Positions 34,297-41,584 of a DNA stretch of 64,000 bases are shown here, one piece after another. The translations under genes and the position numbers were made by a program. A model generated the notes under the pieces. The model ran no database searches. It had not been told where the DNA came from and was given only the letters and a program-made list of their open reading frames with translations. Source of the stretch: Sphingopyxis sp. OPL5 (GTDB taxonomy: Bacteria > Pseudomonadota > Alphaproteobacteria > Sphingomonadales > Sphingomonadaceae); contig NZ_CP060725.1 in the NCBI RefSeq assembly GCF_003797775.2, positions 3,528,001 to 3,592,000 on the forward strand, read 5' to 3'. Position 1 is the stretch's first letter; every line of letters starts with the position of its first letter.

Positions 34297-34893
34297 ATGA
34301 CGAAGGTGGAAGTGGGACCGGACGGCAGGCCGGTGGTGCCCGACGCGGTCCTCGATGCGGTCCGCACGCTGATCACATGGGCCGGCGACGACGTGTCGCG
34401 CGAGGGCCTGCTCGACACGCCGAAACGGGTCGCGCGCGCCTGGCTCGAATATTGCCAGGGCTATGCCGAGGACCCGGCGATCCACCTGTCGCGCACCTTC
34501 GAAGAGGTCGGCGGGTACGACGAGATCGTCCTGCTGCGCGACATCCCGTTCCAGTCGCACTGCGAACATCATATGGCGCCGATCACCGGCAAGGCGTCGA
34601 TTGCCTATCTGCCCAAGGACCGCGTCGTCGGCATCTCGAAACTGGCGCGCGTGCTCAACGGTTACGCGCGCCGCCTGCAGGTGCAGGAGCGGCTGACCGC
34701 CGAGGTTGCGAAATGCATCTGGGACAATCTCCAGCCGCATGGCGTCGCGGTCGTCATCGACGCCCAGCATGGCTGCATGACCGGACGCGGCGTGCGCACC
34801 CCGGGCGTCGGCATGGTGACCAGCCGGCTGCTCGGCTGCTTCCTTGAGGATGAACGCAGCCGCAAGGAAGTGCTCAGCCTGATGGGCTATTGA
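34297..34893 (+). CDS. folE: GTP cyclohydrolase I
   Basis: 198 residues from the ATG at 34297; an upstream ATG would add an unlikely Cys/Arg-rich extension. Zinc-site and catalytic motifs are plain: FQSHCEHHMAPITG (Cys and His ligands) and DAQHGCMTGRGVR (second Cys). GISKLARVLNGYARRLQVQE and the end EDERSRKEVLSLM match the type IA enzyme. It converts GTP to 7,8-dihydroneopterin triphosphate, the first step of folate synthesis. It converges with the methyltransferase gene, and the two coding ends overlap by 20 bp. Confidence 0.97.
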   Translation: MTKVEVGPDGRPVVPDAVLDAVRTLITWAGDDVSREGLLDTPKRVARAWLEYCQGYAEDPAIHLSRTFEEVGGYDEIVLLRDIPFQSHCEHHMAPITGKASIAYLPKDRVVGISKLARVLNGYARRLQVQERLTAEVAKCIWDNLQPHGVAVVIDAQHGCMTGRGVRTPGVGMVTSRLLGCFLEDERSRKEVLSLMGY

Positions 34894-35617
34894 GCCGCGG
34901 CTGCGGGGTGCAATAAAAACCGATGCTGGGCGATACCGCGCGGGGGACCCAGCCATAGGGCGAACGGTGCACCGCCTGGATGTCGAGATGCGCCGCGATC
35001 ACCCGTTGCAGCGCGCGCCAGTCGAAGCCCTTGTGTCCGGTCCGGTGCGGCGCGACCTTGTCGAGGCGGTAGGTCGCCGAGTGGAAAGTGTCCTGCCAGC
35101 TATATTCGCGGTGCCGCCGATATCCGATCATCGCCGACCCCAGGTTCTTGACTGCGATGGCGGGACCGATCTCGTTCGGTACGGTGCAATAGAATCCGTC
35201 GATCTCGGCGCGACCGATATGCTCGACCAGCACCGCGACCTGGTCTGCGGGAATATGTTCGAGGGTTTCGAGCGCGATGACCAGGTCGACCTGGTCGATC
35301 AGGTCGAGCCGGTTGCCGATGATGTTCCGCACGGCCCGAAAATTGGGGCGGTCGCCGAAACGGTCGCGGGCGACTGCGCATAGCTTCTGGCGCATTTCGA
35401 CACCGACATAGTCGATGGCGAACCGGGGATTGAGCAGGCCGAAGGCGCGCGCGCTGCCGCAGCCGATGTCGAGGATTCGGATCGGCTTGCCGCCGCGGAA
35501 ACTCGATAGCGCTGCGACGACGCCGAGCAGGTTCTTGTAGCGGACCGAATGGAGAAAGCGGGTGACCGCGCTGTAGTTGAGCCGGGCTTCGTAGCGGGTT
35601 TCTTCGTGGCCACTCAC
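34874..35617 (-). CDS. SAM-dependent methyltransferase
   Basis: 247 residues from a GTG at 35617; another GTG at 35635 overlaps the upstream gene and is equally possible. Motif I is IRILDIGCGSARAFG, and further class I motifs are YVGVEMRQK, DLVIALETLEHIPA and FYCTVPNEIG. The sequence resembles small-molecule or lipid methyltransferases of the Methyltransf_23/12 type. It is the last gene of a three-gene minus-strand operon after a 2OG-Fe(II) hydroxylase and a sulfotransferase-like gene, which suggests tailoring of a common product. The substrate is unknown. Confidence 0.83.
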   Translation of the reverse strand: MSGHEETRYEARLNYSAVTRFLHSVRYKNLLGVVAALSSFRGGKPIRILDIGCGSARAFGLLNPRFAIDYVGVEMRQKLCAVARDRFGDRPNFRAVRNIIGNRLDLIDQVDLVIALETLEHIPADQVAVLVEHIGRAEIDGFYCTVPNEIGPAIAVKNLGSAMIGYRRHREYSWQDTFHSATYRLDKVAPHRTGHKGFDWRALQRVIAAHLDIQAVHRSPYGWVPRAVSPSIGFYCTPQPRLNSPSG

Positions 35618-35622
35618 CGGCC

Positions 35623-36279
35623 CTAGCGCCGCCACATCCGCAGCAGCTGATATTGCACCGCCTGCAGCCGCGTATAATTTTCGGGATCCATCTTGCCGCC
35701 CTCGAGCGCCGCGACCTCGTTGAGTTCGTACATCAGATTGCGGTGCGCGACGTCGGGGATCAGGCTCTGGATGAAGGTGATCGCGACCAGCCGTTCGCCG
35801 CGGGTCACCGGCTCGACCTCGTGCAGCGTGTGCGAGGGATAGACGATCGCGACGCCCGGAGCTTCCTTGAAGCGCAGGTCGGCGTTGCCGAGCTGCACGT
35901 GCAGCGCGCCGCCGTCATAATCGGCGGGATCGCCCAGGAACACCGTGCAGCTGACGTCGGTGCGCAGCTGGCCATCGGGCAGCGGGATATAGGCGGCATC
36001 GGGGTGCAGCCCGTAATGCATGCCCGGCTTGTAGCGCGTCAGCAGCGGTGGCGCGATCCGCGCGGGAAAGCTGAACTCCATGAAATCGGGATTGCGCACC
36101 ATCGCGTCGAGCAGGATCTTCGACGAGCGTTCATAGGCCTGCGCATCGTGGAGCTGGAGGTTGTTCTTGATCGTCGAATGCGGGTTGCTGATCTTGCCGT
36201 CGACGAACTGGCCGGCCGCGGCGATGTCGCGCAGCGCGCGCACTTCCGCATCGTCGAGCAACTGGACAAGCTTGAACAT
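35623..36279 (-). CDS. Fe(II)/2-oxoglutarate-dependent hydroxylase (PKHD/PiuC-type)
   Basis: 218 residues, the standard length for YbiX/PiuC proteins. The iron-binding HxD is in MHYGLHPDAAYIP, the distal His in YPSHTLHEVEPV, and the 2-oxoglutarate Arg in TRGERLVAITFIQS. The C-terminal helical tail (YELNEVAALEGGKM) is typical. In other bacteria PiuC-like enzymes often accompany siderophore receptors. Here it lies 8 bp after the sulfotransferase-like gene and just before a methyltransferase gene, with a TonB receptor beyond folE. A role in iron-complex metabolism or in tailoring a metabolite is possible. Confidence 0.92.
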   Translation of the reverse strand: MFKLVQLLDDAEVRALRDIAAAGQFVDGKISNPHSTIKNNLQLHDAQAYERSSKILLDAMVRNPDFMEFSFPARIAPPLLTRYKPGMHYGLHPDAAYIPLPDGQLRTDVSCTVFLGDPADYDGGALHVQLGNADLRFKEAPGVAIVYPSHTLHEVEPVTRGERLVAITFIQSLIPDVAHRNLMYELNEVAALEGGKMDPENYTRLQAVQYQLLRMWRR

Positions 36280-36287
36280 CGTCGTTC

Positions 36288-37325
36288 CTATCGGCCGTGG
36301 ATCGGCAGGTCGCCGACTGTCTTATCGCGTGCGGCGAGCGCTTCAACCCAGGCGATGGCCTCGGCGATCGCCGGAGCGTGCTCGGCGGCGGCCTGCGCCT
36401 GCAATTGCCGCCGCAGGTCGGGGCTGTAGCCATGCTCGGGCGCCTTCGAATATTGGCGCATGATCGGCCCCGCGAGCGCGGCCTCGATCCGCGCCGCGTC
36501 GAGCGCGAGGCCGAAATGCCGTGCCTGTGCGGTCAGGCTGGTCGCGGGGTCGGCGAGCATCGCCTCGAAATCGACCCACAGGTGGCGCGGGTCGGCCGGC
36601 GGCAGGGTGCGCGCGGCGGTCGCCATTTCGCAAAGCCAGCTCATCGCGACACGGGTGATCGGGGCCAGCTGCCAGAGCGCGAAGGGCAGGTCGGGTAACA
36701 ACACCGCGAGGCGCGCCATGCGGGCGGGCGCCTGCGCCAGTGTTTCGGCAAGCGACGCCTCGCCCGCCAGAATGGTTTCGATGTAGCGCGCGAGCGGGGC
36801 GTAGAGAAACAGCGCGCGGCCCGCTTTACCTGTCAGGTCGTCGGCAATCGCAGTAATGACGCTCGACGCCTTGACCATCGCGACCTGTCCGGCGGCGAAA
36901 CCGCGGCCGAGCCAGCCCGACACCTGCGCCAGCCGCTGGCGATACAGATCGGGCGACCAGACCGACTCCGGCCGATCGATGCGCTCGGCGACCTGCGCCA
37001 GCGTGCGCAGCAGCATCGGCTCACGCAGCGGCAGGACGTCGCCCGTCTCGGCGAGCAGCCGCGAGACCAGGGTCGAGCCGACATGGCCGATGTGGAAGAT
37101 ATGGTGCGGGCGCGGTGCCGTCGTGCCGAGGTCGGGCAGCGCATCCCACGCCATCCACTCGCGCCCGATCCGGTCGGTGAGCAGCCGCTGGTCGAGGAAG
37201 CTCGCGGCGCGATAATCGGCCTCGGTCAGCAGCGCGATCAGGACGCGGTCGTTCGCGAGGTCCGCCATATGCGGCAACAGGCTCGCGTCACCGGCGAAGC
37301 GGCGCTGGAAGGGATCGTCGGCCAT
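36288..37325 (-). CDS. Sulfotransferase-like P-loop protein
   Basis: 345 residues. Near residue 80 the segment HIFHIGHVGSTLVSRLLAE resembles the 5'-phosphosulfate (PAPS) binding loop of sulfotransferases, where Arg-Ser-Gly-Thr/Ser-Thr-Leu is usual; here the loop is GHVGST. A middle RYIETILAGEASL segment could be the 3'-phosphate site. The family is conserved in sphingomonads and Caulobacter but uncharacterised. It begins the operon with the hydroxylase and methyltransferase. Function as a true sulfotransferase is uncertain. Confidence 0.7.
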   Translation of the reverse strand: MADDPFQRRFAGDASLLPHMADLANDRVLIALLTEADYRAASFLDQRLLTDRIGREWMAWDALPDLGTTAPRPHHIFHIGHVGSTLVSRLLAETGDVLPLREPMLLRTLAQVAERIDRPESVWSPDLYRQRLAQVSGWLGRGFAAGQVAMVKASSVITAIADDLTGKAGRALFLYAPLARYIETILAGEASLAETLAQAPARMARLAVLLPDLPFALWQLAPITRVAMSWLCEMATAARTLPPADPRHLWVDFEAMLADPATSLTAQARHFGLALDAARIEAALAGPIMRQYSKAPEHGYSPDLRRQLQAQAAAEHAPAIAEAIAWVEALAARDKTVGDLPIHGR

Positions 37326-37417
37326 CAGTTGCGGCCATAGGAAAGGCGAGGGGGATTGGCCAGCGGGGATCGGCGGGTGGGTGCGTCGGCTTTGGGGTGG
37401 GGAGCGGGCACCTATTT

Positions 37418-37513
37418 CATCGTCACCCCGGGCTTGACCCGGGGCCTGCCTTGCCTTTGGTCCGACGGCGAAAGAAGGGAGGCGGGTCCCGGGTCAAGCC
37501 CGGGATGACGATG
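37418..37513. repeat. Intergenic palindrome with 26-bp arms
   Basis: Arms 37418-37443 and 37488-37513 match 25/26 as reverse complements, core CCCGGGCTTGACCCGGG, around a 44-bp spacer. This repeat type is common in sphingomonads. It lies between the start of the sulfotransferase-like gene and the end of rplI. Confidence 0.88.
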
Positions 37514-37564
37514 CGGATTACGCAAACGCGGCGTTCGCCCGCAACCCATCACCCCCAAACAGAA

Positions 37565-37596
37565 AGGGCCGCGTTCCCTTTCGGAAACGCGGCCCT
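37565..37596. terminator. Terminator of the rpsF-rpsR-rplI operon
   Basis: An 11-bp GC-rich stem (AGGGCCGCGTT at 37565-37575 with AACGCGGCCCT at 37586-37596) lies 25 bp beyond the rplI stop. In the minus-strand direction it is followed by a modest T-rich stretch (TTTCTGTTTGG). Confidence 0.75.
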
Positions 37597-37621
37597 CTCA
37601 AATGGCTTTGGCTGAAAAAGC

Positions 37622-38245
37622 TCAGGCTTCTTCGGCGTCGTCCGCAACCGCTTCGACGGCGGTTTCCGAAGGCGGCGTGCCTTCTTCGAACTCGTCTTCG
37701 CTGTCGGGTTCCAGCGCCGTGGCAGCAGCCTCGGCCTGTTCTTCCTCGAACATCGCGGCGATGACGTCGATGCCCTGCTTCTGCATTTCGGCTTCGTCGG
37801 GCGAGCGCGCGACGTTGACGCCGACGGTCACGACGACCTCGGGGTGCAGCTTGACCTTGACGTCGACCAGGCCGAGCGCCTTGATCGGGCGTTCGAGTTC
37901 GACCATCGACTTGCCGATGCCGGTGATGCCGTCTTCGGCCAGCGCATCGACGATGTCGCGCACCGAAACCGAACCATAGAGCTGGCCGGTGTTCGACGCC
38001 TGGCGGATCAGGACGATCTGCTTGCCGTCGAAATCCTTGGCGCGGCCTTCGGCCTCGCCACGACGTTCGGCGTTGTCAGCCTCGATCTTGCCGCGGTTGG
38101 CTTCGAACAGCTTGCGGTTGGTGTCGTTCGCGCGCAGCGCCTTGTTGTTGGGCAACAGGTAATTGCGGGCAAAGCCGTTCTTGACGGTGACGACATCGCC
38201 GATACCGCCAAGCTTTTCGATACGTTCGAGCAGGATGATTTCCAT
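37622..38245 (-). CDS. rplI: 50S ribosomal protein L9 with acidic C-terminal extension
   Basis: 207 residues against about 149 in E. coli. The N-terminal rRNA-binding domain MEIILLERIEKLGGIGD and KNGFARNYLLPNNKA is highly conserved. The connecting helix and C-domain follow to about residue 160 (KLHPEVVVTVGVNVARS). The last 45 residues are strongly acidic (EEEQAEAAATALEPDSEDEF and on). Such tails are seen in sphingomonads. It is the last gene of the rpsF-rpsR-rplI operon. Confidence 0.97.
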   Translation of the reverse strand: MEIILLERIEKLGGIGDVVTVKNGFARNYLLPNNKALRANDTNRKLFEANRGKIEADNAERRGEAEGRAKDFDGKQIVLIRQASNTGQLYGSVSVRDIVDALAEDGITGIGKSMVELERPIKALGLVDVKVKLHPEVVVTVGVNVARSPDEAEMQKQGIDVIAAMFEEEQAEAAATALEPDSEDEFEEGTPPSETAVEAVADDAEEA

Positions 38246-38259
38246 CGGACCAGCCCTCC

Positions 38260-38484
38260 TTACTTAACGATATAGGGGAGCAGGCCGATGTGGCGCGAGC
38301 GCTTGATCGCCTTCGCCAGCTCACGCTGCTTCTTGGTGGACACCGCGGTGATGCGCGACGGGACGATCTTGCCACGCTCCGACAGGTAACCCTGGAGCAG
38401 GCGGACGTCCTTGTAATCGATGACCGGTGCGTCCTTCGCGGTGAAGGGGCAGGTCTTGCGGCGGCGGAAAAAGGGTCGTGCCAT
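38260..38484 (-). CDS. rpsR: 30S ribosomal protein S18
   Basis: 74 residues of normal length: [32 protein letters not shown] and [20 protein letters not shown] are the conserved core that contacts S6 and 16S rRNA. It lies 11 bp after rpsF and 14 bp before rplI, the standard order. With S6 it may bind the operon leader and repress it. Confidence 0.98.
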   Translation of the reverse strand: MARPFFRRRKTCPFTAKDAPVIDYKDVRLLQGYLSERGKIVPSRITAVSTKKQRELAKAIKRSRHIGLLPYIVK

Positions 38485-38495
38485 GTCTTTGTTCC

Positions 38496-38864
38496 TTATT
38501 CTTCGCCGTCGCGGTCACGGCCGCCACGGCCGCCCCGACGTTCCTGCTTGCGCATCATGACCGAGGGACCCTTTTCGAGTTCGTCGACCTTGATGGTCAT
38601 CCAGCGAATGATATCTTCGTTGATCGCAGCCTGACGCTCGATCTCGGCAACGGCTTCGCCCGACACTTCGGCCGACAACATCACATAATGACCCTTGCGG
38701 TTCTTCTGGATCTTGTAGGCGAGCTGCTTCAGGCCCCAGGTTTCGGTCTTGTGGACCTCGCCCTTATATTCGCCGATGACGTTGGTGACGGTTTCCGCCA
38801 GCGCGTCGACCTGAGCCTGGCTCAGGTCCTGACGCGCGATAAAAACATGCTCGTAGAACGGCAT
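38496..38864 (-). CDS. rpsF: 30S ribosomal protein S6
   Basis: 122 residues from the ATG at 38864, preceded by AAGGA; a longer reading to 38975 would include an implausible Arg-rich extension. [41 protein letters not shown] and DEDIIRWM-like segments are conserved S6. The C-terminus is Arg/Gly-rich ([14 protein letters not shown]), in place of the Glu tail of E. coli S6. First gene of the operon, with a structured leader. Confidence 0.97.
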   Translation of the reverse strand: MPFYEHVFIARQDLSQAQVDALAETVTNVIGEYKGEVHKTETWGLKQLAYKIQKNRKGHYVMLSAEVSGEAVAEIERQAAINEDIIRWMTIKVDELEKGPSVMMRKQERRGGRGGRDRDGEE

Positions 38865-38990
38865 GGTGCGCTTCCTTCGATTTGGCCGATCGCTGGTTCC
38901 GCGCCAATCGCGAACCCCCTCCGGCTGTCGTCTCGCTTTGCGAATCGGTGCAAAGCAAACGGGGCGATGGCTCAAAGCCTCGCCCCGATG
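38865..38990 (-). promoter_or_regulatory. Structured rpsF leader, candidate S6:S18 autoregulatory site
   Basis: In the transcript, a strong hairpin (38961-38986; GGGGCGAGGCT pairing with AGCCATCGCCCC) is followed by a second hairpin with GGTTCGCG and CGCGGAACC arms (about 38890-38920) just after a CCGGAGG sequence. The S6:S18 complex is known to bind rpsF leaders through a hairpin with a CCG-containing bulge. The match here is only by eye. Confidence 0.4.
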
Positions 38991-38996
38991 GCCGCG

Positions 38997-39024
38997 CCTA
39001 TACAGATTTGCGCGAGGGAATCAA
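38997..39024 (-). promoter_or_regulatory. Promoter of the rpsF operon
   Basis: On the minus strand, a -35 TTGATT (39024-39019), 16-bp spacer and -10 TATAGG (39002-38997) stand about 130 bp before the rpsF start. A GANTC site (39018-39022) overlaps the -35. Confidence 0.55.
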
Positions 39025-39032
39025 GCATGCCG

Positions 39033-39209
39033 CCCCTCTCCCCTTGAGGGAGAGGGTTGCGAAGACTTACCGCCTTGGCGGTTAGTCGAAGCTGGGTGAG
39101 GGGTTGCGGTCCGCAGGGCCGCGCGCGCCTCTGGCGCGCAACCCTCATCCAACTACGCCGAGCGCCTTCGGCGCAAGGCTTCGTATCCTTCTCCCTCAAG
39201 GGGAGAAGG
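39033..39209. repeat. Long imperfect palindrome (about 177 bp)
   Basis: Arms of about 75 bp (39033-39108 and 39137-39209) are imperfect reverse complements with many compensated positions, e.g. CTCCCCTTGAGGGAGA at both ends and GGTGAGGGGTTGCG versus CGCAACCCTCATCC in the middle. It fills most of the gap between the rpsF promoter and the end of the Mur ligase gene. Confidence 0.85.
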
Positions 39210-39211
39210 AA

Positions 39212-40591
39212 CTATGCGAGCTTCGCCAGCAATTCGCGCCCGAACTCGGTCAGCGTATCGTCGCGCGCGCCGAGGATGAGGATGCGGTCGCCCGCTTTCG
39301 CCTCATCGAGCATCGCCGCGCCGCAATTGGCGCGCGTCGTCAGGTGGACCGCATCGCCGCCGCCGGCGACGATGTCGGCGACCAGCGCCTCGCTGCCGAT
39401 GCTGCGGTCGACGGTGCCGCCGAAATAGACGGGATCGCAGACGAACAATTTGTCGCCGTCGCGCATGCCGGCCGTGAAACTGGCGGCGAGTTCCTTGCCC
39501 ATCTGGCGCAGCGGGCCATAGCCGTGCGGCTGGAAAAACAGCAGCGCGCGGCCCGGCAGTTCGGCTACCGCCGCGAGGGTCGCGGCGACCTTGTCGGGAT
39601 TATGCGCGAAATCGTCGATCATAGTGACGCCGCCGGCTTGCCCCAGCACCTCATAGCGCCGGGCAAGGCCGGTGAAATCGGCGAGCGCGGCTGCCGACTC
39701 CCGGATCGAAATGCCCAGCGCGCGCGCCGCCGCCATCGCTGCCAGCGCATTGGACGCATTGTGGCGCCCCGGCATCCGCAGCCGCACCTCGCACTGCGTG
39801 ACGTTGAAGTGCGCGGTGAAACGGCACCCGTCCGGCAGTGCCTCGAAATCGCTGCCGCGCATCCCGGCGAGCGGGCTGAAGCCGAAACGCATGACATTCT
39901 CGCCGCTCATCAGCGGGCGCGATTCGGGGTCGTCGACATTGACCACCGCGATCCGCGCCTTCGCGGCGAAATCGCTGAACAGCCGATGCAGCTCGTCGAG
40001 GCTCTTGTGGTCGAGGCTGATGTTGGTGACCACCGCGACGTCGGGGCGGTAGATCGCGATCGATCCGTCGCTCTCGTCGACCTCGCTCACATAAGTGGCC
40101 GCATCGCCGACCAGCGCGCTGGCGAAGGGTGTTTCGTCGCTGGCGAAATTGCGCATCACCGCTCCGTTCATCACCGTGGGTTTGCGTCCAACACGCGCGA
40201 GGATCCAGCCGATCATCCCGGTGACAGTCGACTTGCCGCTGGTGCCGCCGACGCCGACAGCCTGCGCCGCTTCGTTGAACAGCGCCGCGTTGAGATCGGC
40301 GCGCGTCATGCGGGGGAGGCCCAGCTTGTTGGCGGCGGCGATGTCGGGAACGCTGTCCTCGACCGCGGCCGAAGCGACGAGGGTCTGGCCGGCGGCGACG
40401 CCGCTGCCGTCCTGCGGGACCAGCGCGATGCCCTGGCCTTCGATCCACGCGAATTTATCGGGCGAACGCCCCTGGTCGCGGCTGCGATCCGAGCCCGAAA
40501 CCTGCGCGCCGCGCGCCGCGACGATCATCGCCAGCGGCAACATGCCCGACCCGCCGATGCCGCAAAAGAAATAGGATTTGTTTTCGGTCAT
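39212..40591 (-). CDS. MurC/Mpl-family UDP-N-acetylmuramate ligase paralogue
   Basis: 459 residues, close to Mpl (457 in E. coli) rather than MurC (491). The N-terminal Rossmann motif is FFCGIGGSGMLPLA, the ATP loop is GVGGTSGKSTVTGM, and later are VSEVDESDGSI, NISLDHKSLDEL, MPGRHNASNALAA and the C-domain MIDDFAHNPDKV. The loop has Ser where MurC and Mpl have GTHGKT. Authentic murC is present at 62934, so this is a second enzyme. Divergence from an LD-carboxypeptidase gene suggests murein-peptide recycling, attaching a peptide to UDP-MurNAc. The exact substrate is inferred. Confidence 0.85.
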   Translation of the reverse strand: MTENKSYFFCGIGGSGMLPLAMIVAARGAQVSGSDRSRDQGRSPDKFAWIEGQGIALVPQDGSGVAAGQTLVASAAVEDSVPDIAAANKLGLPRMTRADLNAALFNEAAQAVGVGGTSGKSTVTGMIGWILARVGRKPTVMNGAVMRNFASDETPFASALVGDAATYVSEVDESDGSIAIYRPDVAVVTNISLDHKSLDELHRLFSDFAAKARIAVVNVDDPESRPLMSGENVMRFGFSPLAGMRGSDFEALPDGCRFTAHFNVTQCEVRLRMPGRHNASNALAAMAAARALGISIRESAAALADFTGLARRYEVLGQAGGVTMIDDFAHNPDKVAATLAAVAELPGRALLFFQPHGYGPLRQMGKELAASFTAGMRDGDKLFVCDPVYFGGTVDRSIGSEALVADIVAGGGDAVHLTTRANCGAAMLDEAKAGDRILILGARDDTLTEFGRELLAKLA

Positions 40592-40646
40592 GGCGCGGCG
40601 TTATGGCGTTGGCGAGGGCTTGGCAAGGGAAGGGGAGGCGAACGCT

Positions 40647-41474
40647 ATGCGCATCGGGATCGTCGCCCCCAGCACCCCCATATTGCCCGACGATGCCGAG
40701 GCGGTGCGCGCGCTGGCGAGCCTCGGCTATCCCGACGTCGAACTCGTCTTCGACCCGCAATGTTTCGCAGTGCATGGCCATTTCGCGGGCGAGGAAGGGC
40801 ATCGCTTCGCGGCGCTGGTCGAGATGGCGAACCGTCCCGACATCGACGCGATCTGGTTCGCGCGCGGCGGTTATGGTGCCTGCCGGATCGCCGAGGACGC
40901 GGTTGCGGCGATGACCGATGTCGCGCGCGGCAAGGCGTATCTCGGCTATTCGGACCAGGGCAATCTGCTCGGCGCGCTCTATCGCGACGGCTTCGACCAT
41001 GTCGCGCACGGGCCGATGGTCGCCGATATCCGCCGCGCGGATGGCGATGCGGCGGTGCTGCGCGCGCTCGACTGGCTCGTCGCGCGCGATCCTGCGGTGT
41101 GCGAGCCGGGGCTTCAGCATGGCGCGCGCCACGCGGCGTTCAACCTGATGACGCTGTCGATGCTGCTCGGCACCCCGCTCGAACCCGATCTTGGTGGTCA
41201 TATATTGCTGGTCGAGGAGGTGAGCGAATATCTCTACGCCTTCGACCGGGCGTTCTTCCATGTCGCCAGCTATCTCGGCCCGCGCGGGCTTGCCGGGCTG
41301 CGGCTCGGCCGGGTCAGCGACATCCCCGAAAACGACCGGCCCTTCGGCGCCGACGCCGAGGATATCGCGCGCCACTGGTGTGCGCGCTGCGACATTCCGT
41401 ATCTTGGCCGCGCCGATATCGGCCATGATGCGGGCAACAAGGTCGTCCCCTTCGGCTTGCATCGCGCGGGGTGA
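40647..41474 (+). CDS. LD-carboxypeptidase (peptidase S66, LdcA/MccF family)
   Basis: 275 residues from the ATG at 40647, which has an AGGGGAGG site; a longer reading from 40578 is unsupported. Conserved S66 features: IGIVAPSTP at the N-terminus, WFARGGYGACRI, the nucleophile Ser102 in YLGYSDQGNLL, the Glu-bearing LLVEEVSEYLYAFD, and a late His in RADIGHDAGNKVVPFG. LdcA removes the terminal D-Ala from murein tetrapeptide in the cytoplasm; MccF homologues cleave microcin C. The neighbour on the other strand, a Mpl-like ligase, favours a recycling role. Confidence 0.88.
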   Translation: MRIGIVAPSTPILPDDAEAVRALASLGYPDVELVFDPQCFAVHGHFAGEEGHRFAALVEMANRPDIDAIWFARGGYGACRIAEDAVAAMTDVARGKAYLGYSDQGNLLGALYRDGFDHVAHGPMVADIRRADGDAAVLRALDWLVARDPAVCEPGLQHGARHAAFNLMTLSMLLGTPLEPDLGGHILLVEEVSEYLYAFDRAFFHVASYLGPRGLAGLRLGRVSDIPENDRPFGADAEDIARHWCARCDIPYLGRADIGHDAGNKVVPFGLHRAG

Positions 41475-41498
41475 GGGAATAGGCGCCTGACCCTATTG

Positions 41499-41568
41499 CG
41501 TCGCCCCCGCGAGGGCGGGGGCCGCTAGAGTTCGAACGCCAACGGTCCCCGCCTGCGCGGGGGCGACG
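41499..41568. repeat. Intergenic palindrome of the same family as 2631-2722
   Basis: Arms 41499-41520 and 41547-41568 match 20/22 as reverse complements. The CGTCGCCCCCGCG core is shared with the palindrome after trxB. It lies just upstream of fabD. Confidence 0.82.
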
Positions 41569-41584
41569 ATATAAGGACAGGGTC

